From: Dichotomocladium elegans
Lineage: Eukaryota; Mucoromycota; Mucoromycetes; Mucorales; Lichtheimiaceae
Assembly (NCBI GenBank): GCA_025716815.1
Contig: JAIXMN010000002.1
Span: 2,108,001-2,172,000, forward strand
Reading direction: 5' to 3'
DNA: 64,000 nt
Within the stretch, counting starts at the first letter, position 1, and each line of letters starts with the position of its first letter. The notes beneath the pieces were generated by a model. It was not told where the DNA came from and did not search any database. It saw only the letters and a list, made by a program, of their open reading frames with translations. Positions 36,649 to 49,265 of the stretch are shown piece by piece. The position numbers and the translations under genes are program-made.

Positions 36649-38839
36649 TTCAGGGAATGACAGCGTCGATATAATAACGAAGAGAGGGGATGGGCAACAG
36701 TAAAGAAGCCCGAAGTAGGTGGATGAAGTGAAAAAAGGGGAGAACAATTATTGATGCGAATGCGGACAAAATAAAAAAGAAAAATTTTTTAATCTCCTCT
36801 TCCGAGACGACGAATCACGTTGTCAGGTTGTGTCAGCGAAAAAGCAAGACCAACGAGCTAGAAAACCGATTTCTCCATTTGGTGTTATCTGAAAAAAAGC
36901 AAAAAGTGGCAGAAGCAACCATGACATTGAATAAAGTGCATTGCCATTACCATTCTCACTTTGTTCTTCGGCTTTTTCATCCGCCTCTTGGATGCAACTA
37001 ACATTTAAGATTTCTTTTCTAGCCTTCTACTCTGCGGTCTTGCGCTGTTTGATCACCTTTGAGATGGTTCTCGGAGTGAAGCATGGCGCGGAAGCAAAGC
37101 TGCGGTTCGCATAACTTCTATTACTTTTCAAAGCTTTCAGAGCAGCTAGCATCACCGATCGTGCATGCCAGATAATATGAAGAATCGATAGGAGCTGCTT
37201 TGACCAATGTTCGATATAGACAGGATATTCCACAAGCTTTAGGAGCTTGTGATTCGAATGGCAGAGCCATGTGGACTATCCAGGATCAACCATCCGTGAT
37301 AATGTATATGTATACCTATAAGCGTGAAATCGCATGTTTGGATATCTCAAGCACCTAGGGCGGCTATTTCAGCCCATTCTCAAGCAAATATTCAGCCTCA
37401 TGAATGTTCATCGGCTGTTCTCGCCTCGGCAACACCCAACTCATGAATCCAGTTATGGGAGAAAGATCAACGTTTGCGGTCGATGGAATGGCGCCGTTTG
37501 CGTTCAACAAACATCTCATCGGTTGCCTTACTGGGAGATTCGCCTCTGTAAAGAAAAACATCAATAAATAAGTCTGCATGCTTAAGAGTCGGGTATAAGT
37601 GGTGGTAACACTCTCGCTTCCGTTGAAACATTTGTTAATGCAATACCAAGCCTTGCTTCGTATAGTCCTATTCGGTTATACGTTTTCTCATGAAAAAATA
37701 GCTGTCGAAAGGTTTAAGCAATCTTCAACAGAGCGCTTGCTTGACCCAGTGGAAGTCGGGTTGAGTTGTTTGATTATACACGAGCTGAGGGCTGTGCTTT
37801 TCGACGGCCATAAAAGGGTGCTGACCTCTTTGAAGTTAATCCCCTCTCTTTTTCATGTTAATTGATTTTTACCTTGCCCTCATATGTCTCAAATAGGACA
37901 ACGAGGTCCTCTGGGAGCGGAGAAATAGTCGGTCGCTTGAAGTGTTTGATTTCGTGCAACTCATCTTCGGTCATGTATGAACTCCAGATTGGGTCATAAA
38001 GATCCATAATTAATGAGCAGGCGGGGCTATTATTTAGTCAACTGCAGCTGCTTATAGACTTACTGATCATACTCAACTAACGACCGAATGATAACTTCCA
38101 GAATGGTGCACGGTCCATGCCTTCAAACCACGCTTTAATTTCATCTTTATGAGATGCTGTAAAGGTTTACTCATAAAGAATGACGATGTGGATGTGGTCG
38201 TAGTTGTGGGTGCGGACGGGCATGTGGGTTCTGTTCCAGATAAAACACTGGAAACGCCTATTTTTCACTTAGACATTAGACACTTGGCGTTAAATTTTAA
38301 AATCCATGTTCTATCCGAGACTCTCAGAGAGGCTTTCTTCTTGTCATCAGGCCAATTTGCAAGCAACAGTTTAATGCTTATTTTTGAGAACTGAGCCTGG
38401 AATATTATGGATTTCTCCCACATGCTGATCCAGTCCGGCGGTTCACCCACGGTATATATGCGATATATTATCCTATATGAATTAACTCTTCAACTCAACT
38501 TAATGTTTCATATTCCATCGCATCGAGTCCATTGAGAAGACGGACTGTGCAGACATTCGAAAAGTTCTTTCCAATCGGAATGTCTGACGTCACATAATCT
38601 TATTCCTCTTGAATGGAGCTCTTCAAACTGTGAATGATGCCACTATATTTGCACCGAGTAATGTACGATAAGAACACTTCAAAAAATCGCTTATTACCAA
38701 GTTTATCGCAATGAAGCTCCTTTTCGTAATCTTCTCTATGCTCTATCGACATCGTTATGGCGAAAAAAGCACCCAGTTTAACCAGCTACATATCCATTGA
38801 TCACGTGGACTTTTTACGAGCCAATTGGAAGACAATAGA
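36649..38839. other. EF-3 upstream region and gene-poor interval
   Basis: 36649 to about 37020 is probably the EF-3 promoter and leader. The rest has only fragmentary coding signals, among them the exon-like piece at 37873-38006 listed separately and a minus-strand 68-codon frame at 37027-37233. No full gene could be built. Confidence 0.4.
37873..38006 (-). pseudogene. Isolated exon-like fragment, unknown family
   Basis: From ATG at 38006 an open stretch of 44 codons (MDLYDPIWSSYMTEDELHEI, later PLPEDLVVLFETYEGK) ends at a good donor, AAG followed by GTAAAA. It looks protein-like in composition. Upstream on the same strand (about 38150-38090), DEIKAWFEGMDRAPFWKLSFGR may belong to it, and downstream frames (37364-37579) are less convincing. 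No family is recognised. It could be a decayed gene or an unrecognised lineage-specific gene. Confidence 0.3.
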
Positions 38840-39985
38840 AGATGTCACTCCTCCTTCTTACTCTTTAACTTATCCCAAAGGCAACTTGGTGTGCTATTGC
38901 AGTAATAATGGCGGGTCATGGAAGAGGAAAGGAAGGAAAGGATGATGGAGCTGATAAACATCGACGTCGGATGTGACGGCAGAAGGGTCAATCGAAAGAA
39001 CAAGGAGAAACAACGACGGAACAACCGGCAACTCCGATAGCAGAAGCAACGGAGGAAGCAGCGGAAGACAACAGTACCTTGACGGAGCCATGGTGGGAGA
39101 CATGCGCGCGTGCAGCCAATTCGCGGACCTAACCCGAGGCCCAATATAACCCCTCTCGTGGCACTTGAGTTAATTTGATATCATTATCTACAGAGGATCC
39201 GAAACATAAGAAGATTATAGAATGAGACAAGTCAATATGATAGGGCTGTGCATATCGTTGAAGGCACACGAGAAGATAGGATGGATTTGGTAAAGAAAAT
39301 CAAGTGCGAAGGTCCCTGTTATTTATACTAATTGCGCGAGTGACTGATTGACTTGATGAGAGCAACCGGAGCTCGGGTTGATTTATCATCTTTTTAATGT
39401 ATACTGCTACTTTCTGTCTATTCGTGCCAAAACAGACCCTTCCTGAACTTTCGTGTTTGTTAATCTAAATGAAAATAGGTGGTCACCACGCCCGATCAAT
39501 CCTTTGTTCGTACACATATAGTTAGCTTTTGTGATTGAATGACTTGATGAAAGCAAGCGGATCCAAGCCCAGATAATCAGGTAACCAAACAAAGAATTCC
39601 TTTTTATGATTGAAAACCTGCCTCTTCCATATGAATGTCTGAATTCTTTCGCTTGAGGACATGCGTAAATGCAAGGTCAGGGTTGCCCTGCAAGATAGAC
39701 TATCCAAATATTCTGTGGGAGAACAAGCGAGTTGAAGAGAGCACTACAGTATCCTCGTCAACGACATAGTCCAAAGGTTCAGGATCGCCATGCACATCGA
39801 CGTAATGACCTTGTCAATCTATGTAAAAAAATAGATTGTTCATTTCAAAGTGTAAAAATTGGATATAGAGATGGATTTGCTAAGCTCTTTGTGTGTGATA
39901 TCTCTCGCCGCGCATGCGACACTTGTTTTGGCCAAAATGCGACTTTTATTTTCGTGATCCTCTGACTTCCAGAACTGCTGGGATC
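38840..39985 (-). mobile_element. Mariner-family remnant, copy E
   Basis: The left part (38850-39200) matches copy B at 12030-12330: CTTCTTACTCTTTAACTTA, the CCAAAGG...TGTGCTATTGC stretch, and TCTACAGAGGATCCGAAA. The right part (39640-39985) matches copy B's 5' coding region (about 13290-13600) in antisense. It ends GCGACTTTTATTTTCG, as in copy D. The catalytic core between is missing and replaced by unrelated AT-rich sequence, so it is non-autonomous or decayed. Confidence 0.65.
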
Positions 39986-40029
39986 AAATATTATAAGGGT
40001 AGTGGATGTTAGGTTACAATAAGACAAGT

Positions 40030-40170
40030 TAGGGTGGTAATGAGCTACCAGATGAGAACATAGAAGCGAGAGTCAGGCTGAAGTTCATTATCCTTTTGTT
40101 GCCGGCGGAGCCAGGGATTGGGTTATTATCTTTACATTTTTATTCCTTTTTTACATGATTCTCATCGATA
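40030..40170 (-). mobile_element. Fragment of the mariner 3' module
   Basis: On the minus strand ATGAACTTCAGCCTGACTCT (near 40094) is close to the start of the small ORF at 62720 (ATGAACTCCAACCTGACTCT). The frame closes quickly. It lies directly beside copy E, so it may be the end of a second, mostly lost element. Confidence 0.45.
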
Positions 40171-40569
40171 AATATAGAAAGAAAAAGAGAGAAGGAGATA
40201 GCAAGAGGGTGGGAGAGAAGATCAATCTCAGATTCCATCGGCAGCGCTCGGTCTACGGCCTCCGCGAAACAAATAGCCGATACTCAGTTTAGTAGAACTG
40301 AACTGTCTGAATTTCTACTTTTCATGTACACATCAATACAAGGATCAAACGTTATTTAAATTACCTTTGATTAGGACAATTCGTTGCAAAGAAGAGCGAA
40401 CAGTTCCATCTATGAAAAGTCCTACCAAATGACCCATGCTAACGCACCGCTGTATAGCTACACTGAAGAAAAGGGTGATGTGAAACCCGCTGTTTACCTA
40501 GGGAAGACAGCATTATCGCATGTTAAAAAATCCAGCAGTAAATTGGATTGAATTTATAGATACATAATG

Positions 40570-40853
40570 AGTTCAAAACCTGCGGCGTTTGCTTTAATGG
40601 CATTCTCGCAGATAGATTTCTCTGGTCGTTCGTGCGTTGCAAGCTGGTTGGTTACTACTGTGAAGACGATGCCAGTTGAGACGCGTGCAGTAAGCTCTGT
40701 GGGAGAACCTAGCGCGGAAGCGCTGTATTGACAAGAGTTGATAAGCAAGAGCTTATATAGACAAGGAGGTCAAAACCTGCGGCAGCGTTTGCTTTACTGG
40801 CATTCTCGCCGATGGGTTACTCTGTCGTTTCGCGTGCTGTTAGCTGGTTACCC
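40570..40853 (+). repeat. Local direct duplication, about 85 bp, two diverged units
   Basis: Units at about 40570-40653 and 40768-40853 share TCAAAACCTGCGGC, GCGTTTGCTTTA, TGGCATTCTCGC and GCTGGTT with scattered changes and a 3-bp indel. Both translate in one frame to a related stretch (PAAFALMAFS and PAAAFALLAFS), so an exon may have been duplicated. Confidence 0.6.
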
Positions 40854-41890
40854 CTTTTCGAATATGAACCCAAGTTCAGTATGTTGGAAACTCTACTGGG
40901 AGGGCTTAATGTGGGGCTCAACGGTTTTCTTGGTGATGTAAGCTGATGAACACTGTGTGCTAGTACCAAAGATCCAAATCTGGTTAGTTAAATATGCGTG
41001 TTACGGACATCGGCCAGGCCAGCCGCTATTAGGAGGTATTGCGCATCTTGGTGGAAATTTCTGGTGGAAGTACCATCCAGCACCATTCGTTCGCCAAGTT
41101 CAACCTGATAAACGAAGCAGCAGGAAACTCGAAATTTTAATATACGATTTACAACATGGAAGAATTTTTTTGTGAATAAAGCTCGTCTACGCTATACCTC
41201 GGAAATCCCGAAACCAGCCGAATTTTGTCAACGGATGCAGAAGGAAGACGACATCATTGACGTGGCTATACGTTCTCTTTCGAGGTGCTGGTTCCAGACC
41301 TGAAGGGAACTGTGGGATGGGGCCAATTAGTCAGCACAAAAAGCATGGAATATGGGCGACAAGTCACGCTTCGGGAGATTCAATCCTCTGGGGCAAAATA
41401 CACTGGCGAAAACCGTGCGGGACATTTAGTCTCTTTTTTTCTCGGAAAAAGAGTTTTGACACATAGTCCCACCCCCCAAAGAATTAGATAATATCTGGAC
41501 CCAATCGGATACTTTTCCCGCCCATCCCTGAAAACAAATGAAACATGATATCGAGTGACTCTGTTTATGTAAGGAACAAAATTTTAAAGGCTTTGTGTGT
41601 CCGTGCTATCGCAATGGAAAGTCTCATACTACTTGAAGAGCTTACTAGTGCAAATCTATTAAAGACGAGGATAAACATCCCGTCCCGGCTATTCGGGATT
41701 CCCGGACACATAAAGTTTGGGCAAATTTGGGCATCTGTGCTTCAAATCACAGCCCCATTGTATTTGTGTAGATCGTTCACCAGCCTGACTCCGATGTTTC
41801 CTGGGCGATCGCTAATGCACTACTGTATGTTCCGGAATCGGATGGGAAGTTGGGGTGGGAAAGGAATAACCTGTATATTGCATTTATAAA
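40752..41890 (+). pseudogene. Unassigned exon-like pieces, possible decayed gene
   Basis: Several stretches read like protein but cannot be joined: 40775-40940 (AAAFALLAFSPMGYSVVSRA, then LETLLGGLNVGLNGFLGD), 40957-41175 (GHRPGQPLLGGIAHLGGNFW), 41260-41470 (FSFEVLVPDLKGTVGWGQLV) and 41545-41889. I recognise no family. Frame changes between pieces lack clear introns, which suggests decay, but a real intron-rich gene is possible. Confidence 0.3.
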
Positions 41891-42811
41891 ATGCATGAGA
41901 TCATAAATGTATTGCTGGGGATAATCATGATACATCCGTTAGTCATATATGGAAACACTCCCGGAAGCTGACGGGTTAACAATCTTGCAGCGGTCTCCTT
42001 GGCTGCTTTAACACCCCCACCCCGTCTCACTCTTTCACTCGACGATCTGCGGTCATGATAACAGTTTGACAGCTCCACGAGATGCTTATCAAAACCTTTC
42101 TACCATTTGCGTGAAGCTCCTTCCAGTACTGCCCACTGATTTTTGAATCATGTTCAAAGAAGTTTATCTATCCCAATCCCGTAGCCATGCCATGTATATA
42201 ATATTCATTGAGCCATAAAATAGACACGGTTCTTGGACAGGGACAGGCTCTCATTTTCACACTCAAGGAAAGCGTTGCTCGCCCTGCACTTGCCGATTTA
42301 ATATAAGGATACAAGAAATTTGCGTTCGCCGTAATGGAAAAGTTAGTAACATTCAGCTCTGTTAGATTGGCTCGCGAGGTAAGGACTTCCGGGTTAGTTA
42401 TCCTTCATGAATAGCGCATGAGGGACTAATCTTGTTGATTTATCATTCTTTTTGCCCTCACCCGGTTTGTTGAAATATGCTGTGAGGCTGTGGTTGCATA
42501 AAAGGATCAAGGCTCGATGTATCGGCCGATGTAATTTTACATATATCCTCAGGAACATGTATGCTTCTGATGGGTATGTCGAGGTTTGTACGTCTAAAGA
42601 CATGGAGGTAACATCAAGTTTTCATTTATAAGAACTTAGAAGAAGAAAAAGACTAGATCGTCCATTTTAAGTGCGAAATGTATAAATTGAAAATGGCCTA
42701 AAAGCAGCCGGGGCTTCTGGGGATGAGCCGAGGGTGCGATAAGGAGAATTACATGCATTGCCCGCTCTTTGGGTGGCGGAGTTCTTCGAATCAATAATTG
42801 AAAAGAACACA
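41891..42811. other. Interval before the CLASP gene
   Basis: Short frames only; nothing recognised. The last 150 bases are presumably the CLASP promoter. Confidence 0.4.
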
Positions 42812-45800
42812 ATGTGTGCAAAAAAAGCGCCTCTGCCCCTGTCCAACGCCATGGCAGCATTAAGCAAGGTAATAGGCACAAACGTCTAATAATGGTTCTT
42901 GAGACGAATAAAAAACCGCGTGACACGAACAGATTACCACAATCAAAGACTTTGAAAGAGCGTTGCCTGGCATTACAAAAATCTTCGATGGCAACGAATC
43001 GGATTGCAACTGGGAAGCGCGGGAACGGACACTAACGGCAATACGTGATTTGATACGGCTACAAGCATCATCAATTGACTGGAAAGATACTTTAGCAAAG
43101 GGCGTTCAGACCCTCAGTGATGGCATTGCACGCTCGGTAATCTGTCCAACACAAAATAATAGAGACAGCAACTATTTCACGTCTGCAATTATGAATTGAC
43201 CAAGATCAATCTACAGGTGAACAGTCTCCGGACAACACTCGCTCTTGAGGCCATTGGTACTGTGGGCGATATTAGCATACATCTGGGACACGCTATAAAT
43301 GCCTTTACAATCGATCTGCTTCTCATTAACTTATTACGGTGTGCGAGTACCACTAAAAAAGTAATCGCAACTCATGCAATGGAGGCCACGATAAAGCTAC
43401 TTTCGTCAACGCCTTATCGACAACGAAATTTGAAGCATGTTTGCAACATGATGGAAGAAAAGAATGTGCAGGCACGTCATTATGCTGCAATTTATATCAA
43501 AACGCTCTTGACGACCCACAGCACAAGCACCAGCATGAATAGCAAGTCGGCCGGTCTCGATATGGTCGAGAAGAACATTAGAAAAGGACTCCTTGACGCA
43601 GCTCCACATGTACGCGAGGCCAGCCGGCAAATATACATGCTTCTGCAACAGTATTGGCCTGCAAGGGCAACAAGGTATACAATAGAGCTCATGCAAGATC
43701 CATGTTGATTGGGGGAGGTTGATCATTGATCAGGCCCCGAATTTAGGTTGTGCCAGACCTTGGATGCTGGAACGCAAGCCAAGCTGTCAAAGCTCAGTGA
43801 CGTTGCCCCAGCATCTCTATCCGTCACAGTCCCACACCAATCATTGTTATTACCCCCTTCATCGTCTAGTGATACCCGGCCAGTTCGATCAAAACTTATG
43901 AGTCAGAAGACAACTGGTACCATAGCGCGACCCTTATCACAACGTCCCACACCTTCATCATCCACGACTTTGTCAAATAATTTGCGACGCCTCCGCACGG
44001 CTACAACTAGTTTGAACCCGGTCCCCTCCAAGAGAAGGCGGGAGGAATCAGATATGCACCATAGCAGCAGTGCTGGATCGACGATGGACAAGCGAAGGAC
44101 CTCTGCGGCGTCAGTATCCATTGCATCAAGCAGGGGAGGGGACTCTACCCGTCCAAACAGGTCGTACCTTGCTGCAGCCTCCTTGTTACAGATGCTTCGC
44201 AGTAACGACGTGGCGACAAATTGCAAAGGAATTTATAAGCTTGCCAGCAAGTTAAAACACTGCCCGTATAAGCAATCCCAACGGCCTGTGCTACCTCAAG
44301 ATGTTCCTTCCTTTACGACACTGCACCCATTGTTGATGGATTACCTCTCTCGCGATACGGATAATATTGAATTTCATGAAACTCTGATGTCTTGGGACTG
44401 TCTGGCAGGTGTTTTTACTCGTGTCCTTTGCCTTCATCATTATATTCCACCCATCATACTTGCGAGCAAAGGCTGCAAGCGGACCGATGGGAAGACAATA
44501 CCGACGACCACGCTGTCTGGAATCTACGAAAAGGGTGCAGCACGGCTTAAGCTTTATTTGAAACACTGCGATCCTGAGCTACCCGGGAGGTTGCTAAGTA
44601 TTTTGGTTGCATCTCGGGAGCTTGGATATCCCGCCAAATATAGGCAATATCTGATTCAGTGGATTGATGAGCTCCTCTGCGAATATGTCGGGTTGCTAAA
44701 CGACGAGGATGGCGATGATATCAAGAAAGGTGCAGATGATTGGATAGTGGCTAGACGTCCGGATGAACAATGGACAGCATATCGATGGTTCGATGACGAA
44801 GTGAACACGAAAAAATGCTTATCTGCGATACTTCCTATCTTGGAGAACATTGCCGAAGATGCAGAGGAGTATTCTGCGTTATTGGTCCTTGTGGGGCGCC
44901 TGCGGATGTCGAATGAGAGGGTGTTTGAAGCGATTGCGCACCAATACCGCCGAGCCATGGAGAGACTAACCTATTCAAGGCCGGGACCGTCGTACGATCA
45001 GCAAACAACCAATGCGCTCGATGAGTTCGATACCACTCTGGGACTGATACGGCTGGATGAAAAAAATCCCATGGCGTGCGAGACACACAGCGATACGACA
45101 CATGAATTTTCAAATTTATTGGTTAGTATCGCATCCGAGGTAATGTACTACTCTTGTCTTTGGTCGCTTAAAAAATTTGTTCACCAAATCAGCGTTTCAA
45201 AAGGACGCAACAAACGGCGAGGAGAATAGCGGCTCGTTGGTCGTTCAAGTCAACACCCAGGGCCCAGCAAGGTGGTCGCAGGAATTGAGCGAGCTTCTAC
45301 AACGTTTACAACGCCAACAAGATGTAAGCGACGTTGAACTTCAGTCTATTCTGAAGCGACTCCAAGTGGTGTCTGGTGCAACTCCCGTTTTGCAGCACGA
45401 GCATATTTATTCAGCCCAGGGCGATATGTGGATTGGCTCACCAGGTCGTGGTCGGTGCTTTTTATTGCTAATGGAAATCCTCATTGGGTTTTTAATGCCA
45501 CCGTTATCGCCGTCGCACAAGGATCGAGTTCAGACTCAAGCCATTATCTTGATCAAGCACATTCTAACGAATCAAGCAGGGATCCTCAACTATTATGAGC
45601 AACGATCTTTGAATGGTACCAAAAAGGAGGATAATGGCACCACTGGCACGAGCAACGACTCTGTATCATACGCTTTAGCAAAGGCTTTGCTGTTTGTCTT
45701 CATAGGGGAGAAACATGCTGATGAGTGCGAAGAGGTAAGCAGAGTTAGCTATTTGGGTGAATGGAAGAGAATTAAAGTGATCGATGTTGCCTTTTTTAGA

Positions 45801-46265
45801 TGATAACAGCAGCGAAGGAGACACTCAATCTGTTGACGATAAAAGTGCCGGAGGACATATCGGTGCGAATACTATGGGGACTACTCGGGAACGAGCAGAT
45901 TGCAGGCGACAAAGACGCAGCGACGTTCTTGTTTTCCAGGATCGGAAATCTCGCACCCGTGGTTTCCAGGACCGTGTGGGCCGACTTGCTAGGGCACGGC
46001 AGTGCGAAGATACTTATTCAGGTATTTTTTTTTTTTTTTGCTTGCTTATCCCACGCGATCGGGGGTTGGGGTGGAAAACTTGATTTAGAATATATATCTT
46101 GTTCAGGGCACAAATCATCTCGAGGCGACCGTGAGGCGAGCGTGCGTTCAAGCAATTGTGGGGATTTACCAAGTGATGGGCGATATGCTATTGATTGATG
46201 AGTTGGCGCCATCCCTCAGGGCCGATCAAATCGAACTGCTAAAACACTATATCCATAAGAAATAG
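42812..46265 (+). CDS. CLASP/Stu1-family microtubule-associated protein
   Basis: Binds microtubule plus ends and spindle microtubules and promotes rescue. Seven exons (42812-42868, 42933-43136, 43205-43674, 43747-45125, 45193-45734, 45800-46021, 46107-46265) sum to 3033 nt, 1010 residues; exon 3 could instead start at 43217. The first TOG array matches CLASP: NWEARERTLTAIRDLIRLQ, then SLRTTLALEAIGTVGDISIH, ATKKVIATHAMEA-like repeats, EKNIRKGLLDAAPHVREASR and IYMLLQQYWPARATR. A long basic Ser/Pro/Thr-rich linker follows (about 245-370, with RPLSQRPTPSSSTTL), the usual microtubule-binding region. The second half has helical HEAT-like repeats, ending with VRRACVQAIVGIYQVMGD and an ELLKHYIHKK terminus. 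An earlier Met at 42812 is chosen over 42851 because both lie in the short first exon. Stu1 or CLASP orthology is confident; domain limits are approximate. Confidence 0.88.
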
Positions 46266-47038
46266 AATCAAAGCTCCGAATAAATTCAGGGTCGACAGTC
46301 TGCTATCGCACGTAATCTAACGATTGCGGCTGTTTTACTTTTGCGTTGGCTGAAAATGGGGAAATGGAAGATTCAGGGTCGAATGTCTTTGTGGCAGTTG
46401 GGAGATGTCGGGTAGATTCTGAAAAGAGAAAAATTTTCCAATAGGTGAACGGAGATTTCCCATACCAGGAAAAAGGGTAAAAAAGGCCCAGTGCGGGGTT
46501 GAACCCTGCTTACCAAACGATCCGCATTCCAAATCCCCCACTATTCCCTTCACCCCCCCCCAAAAAAAATCGGATAGGTTCCTAAAAACTAGGCGATTTC
46601 CTAGATCAAACTTTCCCCGATACTTCCCTCAGATGGGCTTGCTAGATGCTCCAATGTAATTCACCTTCATTTTACACGGGCTCTTGCACATGCGCAGCTT
46701 ACTGAGTATGGCAAAAACGAACGACAATGCACTCTTTCCTAATCAGTGAAGGTCAAAGCACGAAATTAATCCTTGTGTGACCGATTCTGTCCATCTTGGA
46801 GCATGTGTCTGCTTAAAGATTGAACCGGGGGCGAGGATAACCTCTGGGGGGTGGGGAACCCACAAAGATGAGTGAAGTACAGAAAAAGAATCATCAAGGA
46901 AAGGGAGCGGGGACCAGCCTTGGTCGAAGCGCTTTCTCCCCTTCTATCACACATTTCCATTTCATGCAATCACGCAACAAGTTTTTGGCATAGCTAATAA
47001 AAAAATCATACGGTTTTTGTGTGCGTACATTGATATAG
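46266..47038. other. Interval between CLASP and Rrp43, with a tRNA-like half
   Basis: On the minus strand, at about 46480-46530, GCAGGGTTCAACCCCGC resembles a tRNA T-arm with B box, followed by a T run. I could not build the other arms, so it is not called a tRNA. Nothing else is seen. Confidence 0.35.
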
Positions 47039-48115
47039 TTATTGTTGGGTTGCTACTAGGTCCGCCACCTGATTTGTACGCTCCAAGGCCCGTTCAAAGC
47101 ATTGCTTGAGGGTATCAACGGTGATGCTGATGCCCCCGTTTTTGTGAACATGGCAAAGACGTCCCTGAGTGTCCATGACGACAGTGAGAGTTTCCTTGGT
47201 CAGCAGCTCCTCTGCGTTATTGGGGTCGGATAAGATAACGGTCGGCTGTTGAAAGACACAGAAGGTGGAAGCGACCAGGAACCGGGACAGGGGAAGGGCG
47301 ACCCGTTCAGAAGACGCATCAGCCTCGACCACCATCGACTCAGAGACCGTGGTCCGTGGCAACCGCACTAAAAAACAAATACACAAAATAAAGTAAAAAA
47401 AAATGAGGGGTTAAATTTTTACACGTCGCTGATGTCATGAAAACTTCTTATTACGTTTTTGGAGCGCAGACATCAAGGCCAGCAGACTAGCATCCAGAAT
47501 ATTGCCATCATAGTTTAGGCAGACAATATCAGCATAGAGAACCCAGGCTGCTTTGCCGGGTTCAATACATAATGCTGAAAGAGGGAAGATATCGGATCTA
47601 ATAAGCGAAATATAAGCACATCGACATAACGGATCATGCCACTCTCGCCCTAGAACCCCTTGTCCCCGCAGACTCCACATGATTTTCATTACTTTTGAAA
47701 AAGTTGATGAATGAATTCGGATATGACTTGAGCCTTTTCGGACGGAGGACCGGGTCGGAATCGTGGCGAGCACATTGGCGAGAGTTCGACATTGGGAACT
47801 AGAGCAAATGCATGTTCACGTAAGAAGAGGGACCAGTGCGCGTGAACGTCAACTGTCATGTCAAGTTATACCTAGATAGCCTTCGTCGGGCCTTTCCACG
47901 TGGGGTTCGCATACTTCAGCCTTGATCCCGCACACGATGGTAGTACCACCAAGGCGCACCATGGCACTAGCGTCTGCAGTGGCGATTGTGTTTGTTGTGA
48001 TTAAAGTCTTCCTAAATCGAGTTGGTGTCCTTCCATCCGGGCGAATGTTCTGATCCAAAAACCGACGCAGATACTCGTGCGGTTGGATCCTGCTGAAAAC
48101 TTCGTAGCTAGCCAT
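47039..48115 (-). CDS. rrp43: Exosome subunit Rrp43 (EXOSC8, RNase PH-like)
   Basis: Catalytically inactive RNase PH-fold subunit of the RNA exosome ring, acting in nuclear and cytoplasmic 3' RNA processing and decay. Exons 47872-48115, 47693-47798, 47455-47597 and 47039-47367 sum to 822 nt, 273 residues. Landmarks are [20 protein letters not shown] followed by [46 protein letters not shown], the helix [11 protein letters not shown], then [20 protein letters not shown] and the C-terminal [16 protein letters not shown]. These match EXOSC8/Rrp43 better than Rrp42 or Rrp45, in particular the PHEYLRRFL start. All introns are GT-AG. The 5' end is 427 nt from the divergent CreA/Mig1-like gene. Confidence 0.93.
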
Positions 48116-48542
48116 TCAGGAGAGGGAATGGAATCGTCAAGAAAAAGTACGTGTAGACAAGTGACCAAGGCGGCATAAGCCTAAGCCACTGCCTATCGGG
48201 GAAGGGCATCGGCATGTGGGACAAAAGGGGAAGTCTGATTGGCAAATTATCTCATGTGATGGGGGGGGGCGGTGAGCAGGCGGGATGGGTGGTGGGCGGG
48301 CGGGGTAAATGGTTTTTTTTTTTTTATCGTGGTGTGCTTTTGTTTATACTCCGGATCCCGTGTCAAGCCGAAACCCCACAAGGATGTTGCCGTCCCTCCC
48401 CCCACCTTCCAAGCGGGTTTGGGGCTCCGCCCCTATCTGAAGGCATCGTGTTCCGATTGCCTTTTTTTTTTTTTTGACGGCGTCTTATAAAATGGGCCCT
48501 TTTTTCATTTCATTTTTTCTACATCTTTTTCCTTACCTTTCA
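48116..48542. promoter_or_regulatory. Divergent promoter between Rrp43 and the CreA/Mig1-like gene
   Basis: TATAAAA at 48486-48492 lies 51-57 nt before the zinc-finger gene's ATG. Upstream are a 9-G run (48261-48269), GGCGGGCGGGGTA (48296-48307), a T-tract and a second GC-rich stretch (48395-48435, with GCTCCGCCCC). The G-rich sites resemble Mig1/CreA boxes, so autoregulation is possible. Confidence 0.5.
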
Positions 48543-49265
48543 ATGTCCTTTCAAGCAGCATCCAATCTGTTGAGTCTTGCGGCGCAGCCCCAGTGCCAAC
48601 CCCAGCAAAAGCGTCTTATTGCTGCGGTTGTCGACAAGACCAACGTACCCCGCCCATACAAGTGCCCCATGTGCCCCAAGTCCTTTTACCGCCTTGAGCA
48701 CCAAACTCGCCACATTCGCACCCACACGGGCGAAAAGCCTCACAATTGCACGTTTCCTGGATGCGAAAAGCGCTTCTCGCGCTCGGACGAATTGACACGG
48801 CACGTTCGCATCCATGCCTCACCGAACAAACGACGTGAGCGTCGCCAACAGCAGCAGAAAACAATCAAACGGGCTCGTCACCATCACAAAGAAGCATCCA
48901 AGCAACCTGTCATTGTCACACCCCCGCCTTCTGCGCCTGCGTCCCCCACTCTGTCATTGGCAGACCACCACCATCTTTCAGACTCGGAGCCCGAATACCT
49001 CTTCACACCAGGCAACTCGCCCACACTATCGCCTCGGAGCTCGCCGATGTTTTCAGCCAGTCTGAGTGCGCCCTCTTCGCCCAGGCTGATGCCCTTGGAA
49101 TGCTCGCACTTGGGCCCGGTCTTTGCACGCCCGTTGCCCACCATTCAGGGTGCAAGTCTCATGGACCTTCTTAACCGTCCACCTCAAGCCCGTGTCCTCC
49201 CGCCCATCACGATGTCTTCCGAGAAGGCCCTGCCGTCCATCCATTCGATTTTCCCCTTGCTTTAA
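48543..49265 (+). CDS. CreA/Mig1-like C2H2 zinc-finger carbon regulator
   Basis: Nuclear repressor or regulator that binds GC-rich boxes in genes of alternative carbon use. Intronless, 240 residues. Two adjacent C2H2 fingers at about 38-92: [20 protein letters not shown], then [20 protein letters not shown], linked by THTGEKP. The recognition helices RLEHQTRH and RSDELTRH are the CreA/Mig1 pair. A basic patch follows ([20 protein letters not shown]). The rest is Ser/Pro-rich and disordered, with [13 protein letters not shown] and a possible C-terminal short motif ([14 protein letters not shown]). The protein is short compared with Aspergillus CreA, as is common in this lineage. The ATG is well placed after a TATA box. 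Whether it acts in glucose repression cannot be seen. Confidence 0.88.
   Translation: MSFQAASNLLSLAAQPQCQPQQKRLIAAVVDKTNVPRPYKCPMCPKSFYRLEHQTRHIRTHTGEKPHNCTFPGCEKRFSRSDELTRHVRIHASPNKRRERRQQQQKTIKRARHHHKEASKQPVIVTPPPSAPASPTLSLADHHHLSDSEPEYLFTPGNSPTLSPRSSPMFSASLSAPSSPRLMPLECSHLGPVFARPLPTIQGASLMDLLNRPPQARVLPPITMSSEKALPSIHSIFPLL

Noticed and set aside
34747..36660. 637-codon open frame on the plus strand opposite EF-3
   Set aside because: Codon bias of the highly expressed EF-3 gene removes stops from the opposite strand; the frame has no family marks and mirrors the EF-3 codons.
46480..46560. Minus-strand tRNA candidate with GGTTCAACCCC and a T run
   Set aside because: Only the T-arm is convincing; acceptor and anticodon arms do not pair.
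47039..49265. Operon-like or metabolic gene cluster across the window
   Set aside because: Neighbouring genes have unrelated roles and mixed strands; shared themes are no more than expected of housekeeping genes.
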